From Desulfobacteraceae bacterium (GTDB lineage Bacteria > Desulfobacterota > Desulfobacteria > Desulfobacterales > Desulfosalsimonadaceae), in the NCBI GenBank assembly GCA_003597945.1, contig QZJS01000108.1, positions 1 through 32,064 on the forward strand: a stretch of 32,064 nt of DNA, written 5' to 3'. Numbering within the stretch: position 1 is the first letter of the stretch; every line of letters starts with the position of its first letter. Below are positions 8,468-15,731 of this stretch, piece by piece. The translations under genes and the position numbers were made by a program. The notes under the pieces were generated by a model. That model was not told the DNA's origin, did not search any database, and saw nothing but the letters and a program-made list of their open reading frames with translations.

Positions 8468-10012
8468 ATGAATGATGCGGAACAGCAGGAATATAAATTA
8501 ATATTAAGGGGTTTGACGCGCGCGGATTACCCGAACATCAAACAGATCATGGATCGCGTCTACTCGGGGATGGGCGGCGCCTGGACGCCGGGGGAATTTA
8601 ATACGTTGATCGATCAGTTCCCCGAAGGACAAATCTGCATTGAAGACAAGGGCCGTGTTGTGGCCGCGGCGCTGACCATCCGCGTTAATGCGGCGGAATT
8701 TGAAAACCGGCGGCATACTTATGAAGATCTCGTGGATAATGGCGAAATGAGCGGCCATGATCCCATGGGAGACGCATTGTACGGCGTCGACATCTTTGTT
8801 GATCCCGATTATCGCGGCCTGCGCCTGGGCAGGCGCCTTTATGACGCCCGCAAGGAATTATGCGAAACATTGAATTTGAAAAGCATTATTTTCGGCGGCC
8901 GGATTCCCGGCTATGGGAAATATTCCGATTCCATGACCCCTGCCGCCTATATTCAAAAGGTCAAGGCCAATGAAATCTATGATCCGGTATTGACGTTTCA
9001 GTTATCCAATGATTTTCATATCAAAAAAGTACTAAAAAATTACATCCCCGCCGATGCCCAGTCCGATGCATACGGGGTATTGATGGAGTGGAACAATATT
9101 TATTATGAAAAACGCCAGAAATTATTCGGCGGCCGGAAGTCCTACCCGCGCATTTCAGTGGTGCAGTGGCAGATGCGGCCCTTTGACAAGATAGATGATT
9201 TCCTGCATCAGGTGGAGTTTTTTGTCGATGCGGTGGCCGGGTATAATTCCGATCTGGTTCTGTTCCCCGAACTGCTCAACGCGCCGCTGCTGAAAAATTT
9301 CAACCAGGAAAATCCGGCCGAGGCCATGCGGTCTCTGGCGGAATATACGGATGAAATCCGGGCCGCCTTTGTCAACATGGCCCTTTCATACAATATCAAT
9401 ATCGTGGCGGGCAGCGTGCCCGAGCTCAAAGACGATTTATTGTACAATGTGTCCTTTTTATGCCGCAGGGACGGAACCTGGGACGCCCAGTACAAGCTGC
9501 ACATCACGCCGGACGAAGCCCATTACTGGGGCCTGAAGGGCGGGGACCGGCTCCGGATTTTTGATACCGATATCGGCAAAATCGGCATTCTGATCTGCTA
9601 CGATGTCGAGTTCCCGGAGCTTTCGAGACGGCTTGCGGACAAGGGCATGACCATATTGTTCGTTCCCTACTGGGCCGACACCAAGAACGCCTATCTGCGG
9701 ATCCGGCGATGCGCCCAGGCCCGGGCTATCGAAAATGAATGCTACGTGGCCATATCCGGCAGTGTCGGCAACCTTCCCAAAGTCGAAAACATGGATATCC
9801 AGTATTCGCAATCCGCTGTTTTTACGCCCTCGGATTTCGCCTTTCCCCATGACGCCATTGCCGCCGAGGCAACGCCCAACACGGAAATGACGCTGATGGT
9901 GGACTTAGACCTCGATTTGCTCAAGGAGCTGCGGCAGCAGGGCAGCGTCCGGAACCTGCAAAGCCGCCGAAAGGAGCTTTACGAAGTCGTCTGGAAAATG
10001 GAAGAGGATTAA
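8468..10012 (+). CDS. GNAT acetyltransferase - nitrilase/amidase fusion
   Basis: This is a 514-residue two-domain protein. Residues 10-200 form a GNAT-type N-acetyltransferase domain, with 'GVDIFVDPDYRGLRLGRRLYDARKELCE' as its acetyl-CoA binding segment. Residues 226-510 form a carbon-nitrogen hydrolase domain with the full catalytic triad: Glu268 in FPELLNAP, Lys343 in YKLHITP and Cys377 in LICYDVEFPEL. This fusion architecture is known in bacteria, but its substrate is not established as far as I know. The logical idea is that an amine freed by amide hydrolysis is acetylated, or the reverse (inference). CGGAG precedes the ATG. It follows the M20 gene, which also cuts amide bonds. Confidence 0.93.
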   Translation: MNDAEQQEYKLILRGLTRADYPNIKQIMDRVYSGMGGAWTPGEFNTLIDQFPEGQICIEDKGRVVAAALTIRVNAAEFENRRHTYEDLVDNGEMSGHDPMGDALYGVDIFVDPDYRGLRLGRRLYDARKELCETLNLKSIIFGGRIPGYGKYSDSMTPAAYIQKVKANEIYDPVLTFQLSNDFHIKKVLKNYIPADAQSDAYGVLMEWNNIYYEKRQKLFGGRKSYPRISVVQWQMRPFDKIDDFLHQVEFFVDAVAGYNSDLVLFPELLNAPLLKNFNQENPAEAMRSLAEYTDEIRAAFVNMALSYNINIVAGSVPELKDDLLYNVSFLCRRDGTWDAQYKLHITPDEAHYWGLKGGDRLRIFDTDIGKIGILICYDVEFPELSRRLADKGMTILFVPYWADTKNAYLRIRRCAQARAIENECYVAISGSVGNLPKVENMDIQYSQSAVFTPSDFAFPHDAIAAEATPNTEMTLMVDLDLDLLKELRQQGSVRNLQSRRKELYEVVWKMEED

Positions 10013-10037
10013 AACGGTTGCCGGGAGCGTGGCGAAA

Positions 10038-10406
10038 TTACAAAAAATTAACCTGCTGGACGCATTCTTTTTCCATGATCCGCTTTTTGATCCGCTCCTG
10101 CATGCCCGAATCAGCAATGGGCAGGATTTTTGACACCGGACGGCCGTCGGCATCCGTCTTAAAATGCCATTGCCGGATCAGGCCGGGAACATAGGCATAG
10201 GCGCATCCGCCGTACCCGCAGCAGGTGGAATCAAAGACCGCCATGCCCACCAGATAAAAGACCTCGTCTTCGCCCAGTTGCAGGCGCTCCGACTTTGTAA
10301 AGGTGCAGTTCCCGCCGATGGCGGTAACCGGGATCATCAGTTCGGGATGGACATATTCCATCACGCCGCTGTTTTCACGCTGTGTCACAAGATTCTCCGG
10401 GATCAT
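10038..10406 (-). CDS. Cys-rich hypothetical protein
   Basis: This 122-residue protein is not recognised. It has no signal peptide or membrane segment. It carries an unusual CCGYGGCAYAYVPG cluster near the middle, one more cysteine in 'GGNCTFTKSE' and one near the end in 'EKECVQQVNF'. The clustered cysteines could hold a metal or an iron-sulfur centre, or form disulfides. The sequence between them (LGEDEVFYLVGMAVFDST, QWHFKTDADGRPVSKIL) looks like a compact alpha/beta fold. It begins 18 bases after the stop of the DUF1499 gene on the same strand, so the two probably form an operon. Its ribosome site is weak, and initiation may depend on coupling to the upstream gene. Confidence 0.7.
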   Translation of the reverse strand: MIPENLVTQRENSGVMEYVHPELMIPVTAIGGNCTFTKSERLQLGEDEVFYLVGMAVFDSTCCGYGGCAYAYVPGLIRQWHFKTDADGRPVSKILPIADSGMQERIKKRIMEKECVQQVNFL

Positions 10407-10424
10407 CCTGCCGGTCGCCCCATA

Positions 10425-10922
10425 TCAGCGGGCGATCTCCATGTCGGGATTGATGGGACAAAGCAGAAAGAACCGTTCGCGAAACGCTTCCACCCGCTTC
10501 CGGTTGACGCCCATGTCTGAATAGCCGACCCGGGACGCGGACCGAATATCAATGAGCGGCGCATCCTCGTCAAAGAGAAATTCCATGTCATCGACAAACG
10601 AAAATATCCTGGAGCGGAATTCCGCGTGGATATAATTGTCATGGATGGTCGCCACACGGGCCCGGGGTAAATCTTCCAGAATGGAGATCACCGCGTCTTT
10701 TGCCTGCTTTCGGGATACGGTATAGCGGATGGGCTCCACGGAATGCGAAGCTTTGGTTTCTTGGGAGGAAACACAATTGGGAGAAGAAGGGCACGGCATC
10801 AGCCGATTGTTGTAAATGCCGATGGGTGATTTTCCGCAGCCGGCCAGAACGGCGCCTGCTGTTAAGAATAATATCGAAAGGTAAACGATTTCAAGCAAAA
10901 ACCGCCTTGCTTTAGTTTTCAT
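10425..10922 (-). CDS. DUF1499 family lipoprotein
   Basis: This is a 165-residue DUF1499 protein. The family hallmarks are all present: CPSSPNCVSS early, then IHAEFRSRIFSFVDDMEFLFDE, and SASRVGYSDMGVNRKRVEAF near the end. The N-terminus has basic residues, a hydrophobic helix and lipobox LAGC, so it is a predicted lipoprotein. The family is widespread in proteobacteria, its fold is unassigned to a reaction as far as I know, and no catalytic role can be read from it. It is the first gene of a likely two-gene operon with the Cys-rich hypothetical that follows, and is divergent from the DUF1285-like gene. Confidence 0.92.
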   Translation of the reverse strand: MKTKARRFLLEIVYLSILFLTAGAVLAGCGKSPIGIYNNRLMPCPSSPNCVSSQETKASHSVEPIRYTVSRKQAKDAVISILEDLPRARVATIHDNYIHAEFRSRIFSFVDDMEFLFDEDAPLIDIRSASRVGYSDMGVNRKRVEAFRERFFLLCPINPDMEIAR

Positions 10923-11149
10923 CTTGGGCTTCTCCCGATTTCTAACAGGTTGATGATAGGCGTTTATTTTTAATCTATTCAGTTTGTTATGTTTATTTAG
11001 ATGAAATTTTTATCTGAGGCCCGAACAAGAACCAGCCGTTAATCCCCTGTTGCCATGCACATGGTTTTATGGCAGATTTGTAATACAGGATAAACGCTTT
11101 TTAAACCATTTTTTCAAGATGTTTTAAATTCATAGGGTTGGAAATATCC

Positions 11150-11647
11150 ATGACGCAGCATGCCGACGGGGCTGACAAGCGACCTGACGTGATCGTGATC
11201 CCGAAAGAAAACGCCGTATTCTGGCTCGACGCTGACGGCAGATGGCGTAATGAAGACGGTCCTTTTCGGCATAAACGGATCATCCGGCATTTTCATGCGT
11301 CCATATCTAAAGACGAAAACGGTTATTTCGTGTCCCAGACAACAGACGGCATCATTGAAAAAGTTTACTTTCACCACGAAGACACGGCCCTGTTCGTGGT
11401 GCGGATGATATCTGAAAACAACCGGCCGCTGCTGGTATTAAACACCGGCAAACAACTGAGCCTGAGCCCGGAAAATCTGTTTGTCGACCATGACCGCTTG
11501 TATCTGATCGACGGGAATGATACCATCAAATTCGGCGAGCGCGCCCTGTTTGCCATCGCCGAATGGATCGACTCCGAAAACGGCCGCCTGTATATCCGCG
11601 TCAACGGCGACAGGTATGAGATCCGGGAAAAAGCAGAAAAATCATAA
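11150..11647 (+). CDS. DUF1285-like protein
   Basis: This 165-residue cytoplasmic protein has no signal peptide. Its layout follows the DUF1285 pattern: 'DADGRWRNEDGPFRHKRIIRHFHASISKDENGYFV' corresponds to the family's 'DGxWxxxGxPIxRxxLVxLFxSVLxxExxxYFLV' stretch. The middle 'LFVVRMI...LLVLNTGKQLSLS' and late 'ERALFAIAEWI' also fit. The similarity is judged by eye and is moderate. The ATG at 11150 with an upstream GGAAA is preferred to the TTG at 11138. It is followed after 33 bases by another unknown gene on the same strand, so the two probably form an operon. No reaction is known for the family. Confidence 0.75.
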   Translation: MTQHADGADKRPDVIVIPKENAVFWLDADGRWRNEDGPFRHKRIIRHFHASISKDENGYFVSQTTDGIIEKVYFHHEDTALFVVRMISENNRPLLVLNTGKQLSLSPENLFVDHDRLYLIDGNDTIKFGERALFAIAEWIDSENGRLYIRVNGDRYEIREKAEKS

Positions 11648-11680
11648 GAAACTTTGCCATTTTTAATTCAAGGAGGCGCC

Positions 11681-12109
11681 ATGAACAAACAGGAACTTGA
11701 ACTGCGCGTCATGAATTATTTCGCGGAAAACATCAACCTGCAGAAATACTGGGACATTGCCACAGACTGCGCCAGAGACATCTGCAACCTCAATTTCGAC
11801 CAGATCATTTCGGGCGGCTTTGATATGCCGCCGCCGGTGGAAATGAAACAAAATCTGGCCGACAAGGTGCCCTATGAATTTGACGCATCCGATTTCATGC
11901 AGAACGGCCCCGTCGATTTTTCTGAACTTGATGAAAGCAGCGTCAGCGAGGTGATGGCCAAAATCGAATCCATCTACAAAAAATTTCATGACGCCCAGAC
12001 CATGGTCGTGGCCAGGGCCGCCTGCAATATGTGCGACAACCTGGTCAACAGCGTTAAAAAGGAAATCCGCCAGATCAAGGAAAAATACCTGTCCAAAGAC
12101 AGGGATTAA
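11681..12109 (+). CDS. Hypothetical helical protein
   Basis: This 142-residue protein is not recognised. It is predicted soluble, acidic in the middle (MQNGPVDFSELDESSVSEVMAKIESIYKKF) and helical at both ends, ending in a basic tail (KKEIRQIKEKYLSKDRD). Three cysteines (DCARDICN, NMCDN) lie in helical segments. The start ATG has a textbook AAGGAGG at a spacing of about 6, which rules out the upstream TTG at 11654. It follows the DUF1285-like gene and ends only two bases from the 3' end of the convergent sll1863-like gene, leaving no room for a conventional terminator. Confidence 0.75.
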   Translation: MNKQELELRVMNYFAENINLQKYWDIATDCARDICNLNFDQIISGGFDMPPPVEMKQNLADKVPYEFDASDFMQNGPVDFSELDESSVSEVMAKIESIYKKFHDAQTMVVARAACNMCDNLVNSVKKEIRQIKEKYLSKDRD

Positions 12110-12111
12110 AC

Positions 12112-12399
12112 CTAACTGAAGCGTGATTTCGCGCGCTCGAACGCGTCTTTGACCCCACTCCAGATATTGTCCACGCCGGATTTGACCTCTTCCCAGTTAT
12201 CATCGGCGGCATGGCGGACATCCTCGAGCTTCAGGCGGACCTCTTCCAGGCGTTCCCGCAGATCATCGATGTAGTTTTCGACTTTTACGCTGGCGTCCAC
12301 CTGGGCCTTTTTGGCCTTCAGTTTCAACTCGTCGATCTGTCGGTTCCAATCCTTGAGCAGGGCCTTTTGTTTTTCCAGAAAATCTTTTTTTTCCGTCAT
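12112..12399 (-). CDS. sll1863-family-like coiled-coil stress protein
   Basis: This 95-residue, highly charged protein is almost entirely one alpha-helical coiled coil (EKQKALLKDWNRQIDELKLKAKK, then DLRERLEEVRLKLEDVRHA). It ends in the amphipathic WEEVKSGVDNIWSGVKDAFERAKSRF. This pattern matches small proteins annotated as the sll1863 stress-response family and is also reminiscent of phasins or apolipoprotein-like helices. It may bind membranes or polymer granules (inference). The ribosome site AAAGGAGGGG is very strong, suggesting high expression. No signal peptide. Confidence 0.75.
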   Translation of the reverse strand: MTEKKDFLEKQKALLKDWNRQIDELKLKAKKAQVDASVKVENYIDDLRERLEEVRLKLEDVRHAADDNWEEVKSGVDNIWSGVKDAFERAKSRFS

Positions 12400-12531
12400 A
12401 ATTTCCCCTCCTTTGGCTGGATGCTTCGGGTTGTGGCGGTTATTTAAAATAATATAGAACTGTTACTGAAAATGCAAGGGTTGTTTTCATCCTGATTGCC
12501 ATTGTTTTCAACCCTTTGGCAGAAAGGCGGA

Positions 12532-13404
12532 TTATCCGGCCTTGAGCAGAATCAAGGCCGCACCGGAAAACATGATCAATGAACCGGCCAGCCGCATGGG
12601 AATGTTTTCCTCATTGAAAAACAGCCCGCCGTATATCACACCAAATACGACGCTGAGCCGCTTGATGGATATCATGTAGACGGCCTTGGTCATGGAAATG
12701 GCAAAACCGTGAAACAGGATTTGCGCAAACAGCAGGAGCCCGGCCACGGCGCTCCGGACCGGAAAATCCAAGGCGCGTTTCAGCCGGATGCTGCCGGTAA
12801 GGGAGAAAATAATCGCCAACAGAACACTCAGCACGGCGAAAAACCACATCTGGAAAAACAGCACCGACGAGTGCATAATGGCCACCTTGCCGATCACCGA
12901 AGAAAAGCTGAAGATAAAAGCCACCAGCAGCATGATGCCGGAGCCCTTCTCCCCGAACATGGCTCGAAAAGGGGCGAAAACGGAGTGACGGCGAGTATCC
13001 AGATGGAGGACGTAGCTGCCCGCGCAAACGGCGAAAATACCGGAAACACCCCATTTGTCAGGCATTTCATCCAGAAACACAAACCCGGTTGCAATCATAA
13101 AAACCGGCGTAAAAGCGAGATACGGCAATGTCAAAGACAGCGGGGATATCCGTATGGCCTTCATATAGAGAATAAACGGCACCGCGTTTAACGGCAGGCT
13201 GACGAAAAAACTCCAGAAAAAGACCGCATCAAGGGAAGGCGGCGCCGGAATGAAAAAAAGCGCAGCGGTTGTGAGGGGCAAGGAGTAGAGCAGCGGGAAA
13301 ACAAACATTTCAAATGGATTAAAACAGGAAAACCACTTCTTCACCCAGGCGTCCTGGGAAGCCACGGCCAGCGCGGTCAGGAGTGAGAGGAAAAACCAGG
13401 TCAT
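12532..13404 (-). CDS. EamA/DMT-superfamily transporter
   Basis: This 290-residue inner-membrane protein has about ten hydrophobic helices arranged as two EamA repeats. The first ends near 'FLDEMPDKWGVSGIFAVCAGSYVL' and the second near 'FFNEENIPMRLAGSLIMFSGAALILL'. The '...LDE..' and '...NEE..' segments before the last helix of each half are typical of drug/metabolite exporters. Substrate unknown. It begins MTWFFLSLLTALAVASQDAWVKKW. It is transcribed alone, divergent from fmdB. Confidence 0.88.
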   Translation of the reverse strand: MTWFFLSLLTALAVASQDAWVKKWFSCFNPFEMFVFPLLYSLPLTTAALFFIPAPPSLDAVFFWSFFVSLPLNAVPFILYMKAIRISPLSLTLPYLAFTPVFMIATGFVFLDEMPDKWGVSGIFAVCAGSYVLHLDTRRHSVFAPFRAMFGEKGSGIMLLVAFIFSFSSVIGKVAIMHSSVLFFQMWFFAVLSVLLAIIFSLTGSIRLKRALDFPVRSAVAGLLLFAQILFHGFAISMTKAVYMISIKRLSVVFGVIYGGLFFNEENIPMRLAGSLIMFSGAALILLKAG

Positions 13405-13441
13405 TTCGCACCCGGAGGGCCTCCATGGCCTCCTCCCGGAC

Positions 13442-13471
13442 TTGACAAAATGATTTCAATGATAATAAAGT
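13442..13471 (+). promoter_or_regulatory. Candidate sigma70 promoter of fmdB-like gene
   Basis: A perfect -35 TTGACA (13442-13447) is followed after 18 bases by TAAAGT (13466-13471, 4 of 6 matches). It lies about 90 bases before the ATG at 13561, in the gap between the divergent DMT transporter and this gene. Confidence 0.45.
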
Positions 13472-13560
13472 CCCCAGACAATGTGATGCCGCCAATCCAC
13501 AATTTACCGCCCGGACGCGCGCATTGCATAAAAAATATGTCCTGACAAAAAGGAGATTAT

Positions 13561-13803
13561 ATGCCAATATATGAATTTAAATGCTTAAAATGCAATGAAG
13601 TCATGGAGCTACTCGTTAAAAACAGCCAGGACCAGATGGAAATGGTCTGCGCCAAATGCGGTTCCGAGGACCTGGAAAGGTTGATCAGCACCATTAATTT
13701 CAGCATGGGCGGTGGATCAAAACCCGCCGGCGGCTCCACCCAGACCCGCTCCTGCGGCAGCGGTTCCTGCACCACATATGACATCCCCGGAGCCAGCCGT
13801 TAA
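13561..13803 (+). CDS. FmdB-family zinc ribbon protein
   Basis: This 80-residue protein has the FmdB/CxxC_CxxC_SSSS fold: MPIYEFKCLKC at the start, then a second pair VCAKCGSEDLERL, together a four-cysteine zinc ribbon in residues 8-40. The tail is glycine/serine-rich with two more cysteines (SCGSGSCTTYD). Family members are called putative regulatory proteins, but a direct function is not established. AAAAGGAG lies seven bases ahead of the ATG. The gene is followed within 10 bases by a hairpin repeat that probably ends its transcript. Confidence 0.9.
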   Translation: MPIYEFKCLKCNEVMELLVKNSQDQMEMVCAKCGSEDLERLISTINFSMGGGSKPAGGSTQTRSCGSGSCTTYDIPGASR

Positions 13804-13810
13804 ACCTCTG

Positions 13811-13932
13811 ACGGCCTTGTAAAAAGTCCAATATCTGCATTACGCGCAATCTCTCAGAATTTCACGTACGCTAAGTACGCTGCATTCTTCGATATTGCGC
13901 AATCCTTGATCTTTAACTTTTTACAAGGCCGT
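13811..13932. repeat. Miniature inverted-repeat (hairpin) element
   Basis: This 122-base element has perfect 17-base terminal inverted repeats: ACGGCCTTGTAAAAAGT at 13811-13827 and its exact complement at 13916-13932. The interior also folds: a GCGCAAT block recurs inverted, and the tip is CGTAC-GCTAA-GTACG. The whole unit is therefore one long imperfect hairpin with no coding capacity. It sits between two convergent genes and likely works as a bidirectional terminator. Origin as a MITE-like dispersed repeat is inferred. Confidence 0.8.
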
Positions 13933-13940
13933 CCGATGGC

Positions 13941-13960
13941 GACTTTTTACGAGACTATCA
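13941..13960. repeat. Solo end of a related repeat
   Basis: GACTTTTTACGAGACTATCA lies eight bases beyond the hairpin element. It shares the core TTTTTACGA and the ATCA end with the right half of the palindrome at 6842-6860, and GACTTTTTAC with the hairpin's own terminus. It looks like one end of a second, truncated or nested copy. Confidence 0.45.
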
Positions 13961-13964
13961 ACCG

Positions 13965-14771
13965 CTAATTTGTAAAATATTTAAAAAACGCTTTTATCCG
14001 GGCCCGGAATGCGTCAAAAATATGGTTTTGGGGAAGCCTTTTTAACGATCGGCGGGGCGCGTCAATATCAGCGGAAACCAGCACCACCGTAACATTGTCG
14101 CTGCCGCCGTTTTCCAGTGCCGTCTGAATCAGGCGGTCGACCGTTTCCTGTTCATCCAGGCCAGTTGAGAGCAGGGCCGCGATATCCGCGTCGCTGACTT
14201 CCTTGGTGAGCCCGTCGCTGCAAAGCAGGATCCGCTCTCCCCGGTGCAAAACGTCCCTGATGGCGTCCACTCTTATGCCGTCGGGGTCTGTGGAACCCAG
14301 TGCCTGCATGATATAGTTCTGATGACCGTGATGATCAGCCTCGGCTGCGGGAATCACGCGCTGATCCACCAGGTATTGAACATAGGAATGGTCCCTGGTA
14401 AGCTGCTTCAAATGGGCCCCATTCCATAAATACGCCCGACAGTCCCCCACCCACGCGATCTCATATTCATGATGATTGATTTGCAGCGCTACCACGGTGG
14501 TGCCCATGCCCGCCGGTCCTTCACCGGCGCGACCCGCTTCCAGAATGGCGTTGTGGGCTGCCTCGATGGTTACGACCAGGGATTGCCCGCTTTGAATTTT
14601 ATCAACAATAACATCTCCCGCTATTGTGCTGGCGACTTCCCCGCCCTGGTGCCCGCCCATGCCGTCGGCAACCAGCCATAGCCCCAGTTCCGGTTCCGCG
14701 CGAAAGCAGTCTTCATTGTGAGAGCGAATTCTGCCGGTGTCCGTGCCCGCGCCATAGCCATATCGCGGCAT
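13965..14771 (-). CDS. PP2C-family serine/threonine phosphatase (Stp1-type)
   Basis: This 268-residue PPM/PP2C phosphatase dephosphorylates Ser/Thr-phosphorylated proteins with two Mn/Mg ions. Metal and phosphate motifs are complete: RSHNED (16-21), VADGMGGHQGGE (34-45), WVGDCRAYL (108-115), CSDGLT (184-189) and GGSDN (222-226). A basic tail (RLPQNHIFDAFRARIKAFFKYF) follows the catalytic domain and might bind membrane. ATG at 14771 follows GGGAGAGG; the open frame further upstream to 14876 lacks a ribosome site. It is divergent from an FHA-domain gene, which would bind phosphothreonine. A likely partner Hanks-type kinase is not in the window. Confidence 0.93.
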   Translation of the reverse strand: MPRYGYGAGTDTGRIRSHNEDCFRAEPELGLWLVADGMGGHQGGEVASTIAGDVIVDKIQSGQSLVVTIEAAHNAILEAGRAGEGPAGMGTTVVALQINHHEYEIAWVGDCRAYLWNGAHLKQLTRDHSYVQYLVDQRVIPAAEADHHGHQNYIMQALGSTDPDGIRVDAIRDVLHRGERILLCSDGLTKEVSDADIAALLSTGLDEQETVDRLIQTALENGGSDNVTVVLVSADIDAPRRSLKRLPQNHIFDAFRARIKAFFKYFTN

Positions 14772-14854
14772 AAGCCTCTCCCGCAGCACTAAAAAAGTGA
14801 GTTGGTGAATCGGATGAATTAGCGGGTGATCCTGTCTTATCCATCTTTTAACTG

Positions 14855-14883
14855 ATTTTATCTGAAAATAAATCAAAAATCAA
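14855..14883 (-). promoter_or_regulatory. Sigma70-type promoter of PP2C gene
   Basis: Read on the minus strand: TTGATT (14883-14878), a 17-base spacer, then TAAAAT (14860-14855). The -10 matches consensus at 5 of 6 and the -35 at 4 of 6. Predicted transcription start is near 14848, giving a leader of about 77 bases to the ATG at 14771. Confidence 0.6.
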
Positions 14884-15073
14884 TTCAACATATCGGCAGT
14901 GTTTCAATTGCCGACTTCGGGATTTCAAAAGACTTAAAAGACGTCGAAATCACCCTTCCCGGCACCGTGCTAAGTTCGCCCACATACATGAGCCCTAACT
15001 GTTTCTGGGAAAACCGGTGGACGGCGGAGGGGAAAAATACGCCCGACAGCCCCCCTTAGGCCGCGCTTAAACC

Positions 15074-15102
15074 TTGACATCAGCGGCTGTTAATGCAATA
15101 AA
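15074..15102 (+). promoter_or_regulatory. Sigma70-type promoter of FHA gene
   Basis: Perfect -35 TTGACA (15074-15079), a 17-base spacer and AATAAA (15097-15102, 4 of 6). The predicted leader runs about 60 bases to the ATG at 15171. Confidence 0.6.
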
Positions 15103-15170
15103 TTCAAAAATGAAGCGTTTTTCCTTACCTGCTTAACGGCATGATCCGACCCGGGCCTGGAGGAGAAGAA

Positions 15171-15731
15171 ATGCAAACGGAATTAAAAATTGAACTGTCG
15201 TTAAAAGATCGCGTTATCGAAACTTACACCTGCACCCAGCCCGAGGTCATCGTGGGCCGGGACCCTGCCGCGGATATCGTCATCGATAACCCGGGAATCT
15301 CCCGCCAGCATATGAAGTTTGTCAAAAACGCCGGAGGGACCTATGTTGTCACGGACCTGGGCAGCAAAAACGGCATTTTCTTAAACGGCGAATTGATCCA
15401 GGAAGAACCCGTCCGAAACAACGACGTTCTGGTTCTGGGCAAATTCACACTGCGGATCGGCATTCAAAAGGACGAGGCTGTCCGTCCGGATCGCCCGGCA
15501 CCCGCCGGCAGCGCCGATGACATCGACGGCACCACGGTGCTCAGCAAGGAACAGATGGCCCGCATGATGGCCAATGTGAAGTTTAACTCACCGGCTGCCC
15601 CATCCGGGATAACCCCGGCCGCATCAGCGGCTTCCGATAATGCTTCTTCAGACCTGCCCTTTGGCCCGCTGATCATCGGGGGCGTCATTCTGCTCGTCAT
15701 CGCCAGCATCATCACTTTTTTTGTGCTTTAA
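15171..15731 (+). CDS. Tail-anchored FHA-domain protein
   Basis: This 186-residue protein has an N-terminal forkhead-associated domain, a phosphothreonine-binding fold, shown by VIVGRDPAADIVID (27-39), SRQH (44-47) and DLGSKNGIFLNG (62-73). A linker follows with DGTTVLSKEQMA, which looks like a possible phosphorylation site (inference), then an Ala/Ser-rich spacer. A single C-terminal membrane helix (GPLIIGGVILLVIASIITFFVL) ends the protein almost at the last residue, so the FHA domain should face the cytoplasm. ATG at 15171 follows GGAGGAG. It is divergent from the PP2C phosphatase, suggesting a shared phosphosignalling circuit. Its stop overlaps that of the convergent VOC gene. Confidence 0.9.
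   Translation: MQTELKIELSLKDRVIETYTCTQPEVIVGRDPAADIVIDNPGISRQHMKFVKNAGGTYVVTDLGSKNGIFLNGELIQEEPVRNNDVLVLGKFTLRIGIQKDEAVRPDRPAPAGSADDIDGTTVLSKEQMARMMANVKFNSPAAPSGITPAASAASDNASSDLPFGPLIIGGVILLVIASIITFFVL

Larger units (their letters stand above)
14772..15170. other. Divergent intergenic region PP2C / FHA
   Basis: This 399-base gap carries one predicted promoter for each flanking gene, described separately. Between them (about 14890-15070) I see no open frame with a ribosome site and no convincing structured RNA. Confidence 0.5.

Noticed and set aside
14428..15049. 15-base direct repeat AAATACGCCCGACAG at 14428-14442 and 15035-15049
   Set aside because: No similarity in the flanks; one match of this length is near what chance allows in 32 kb.
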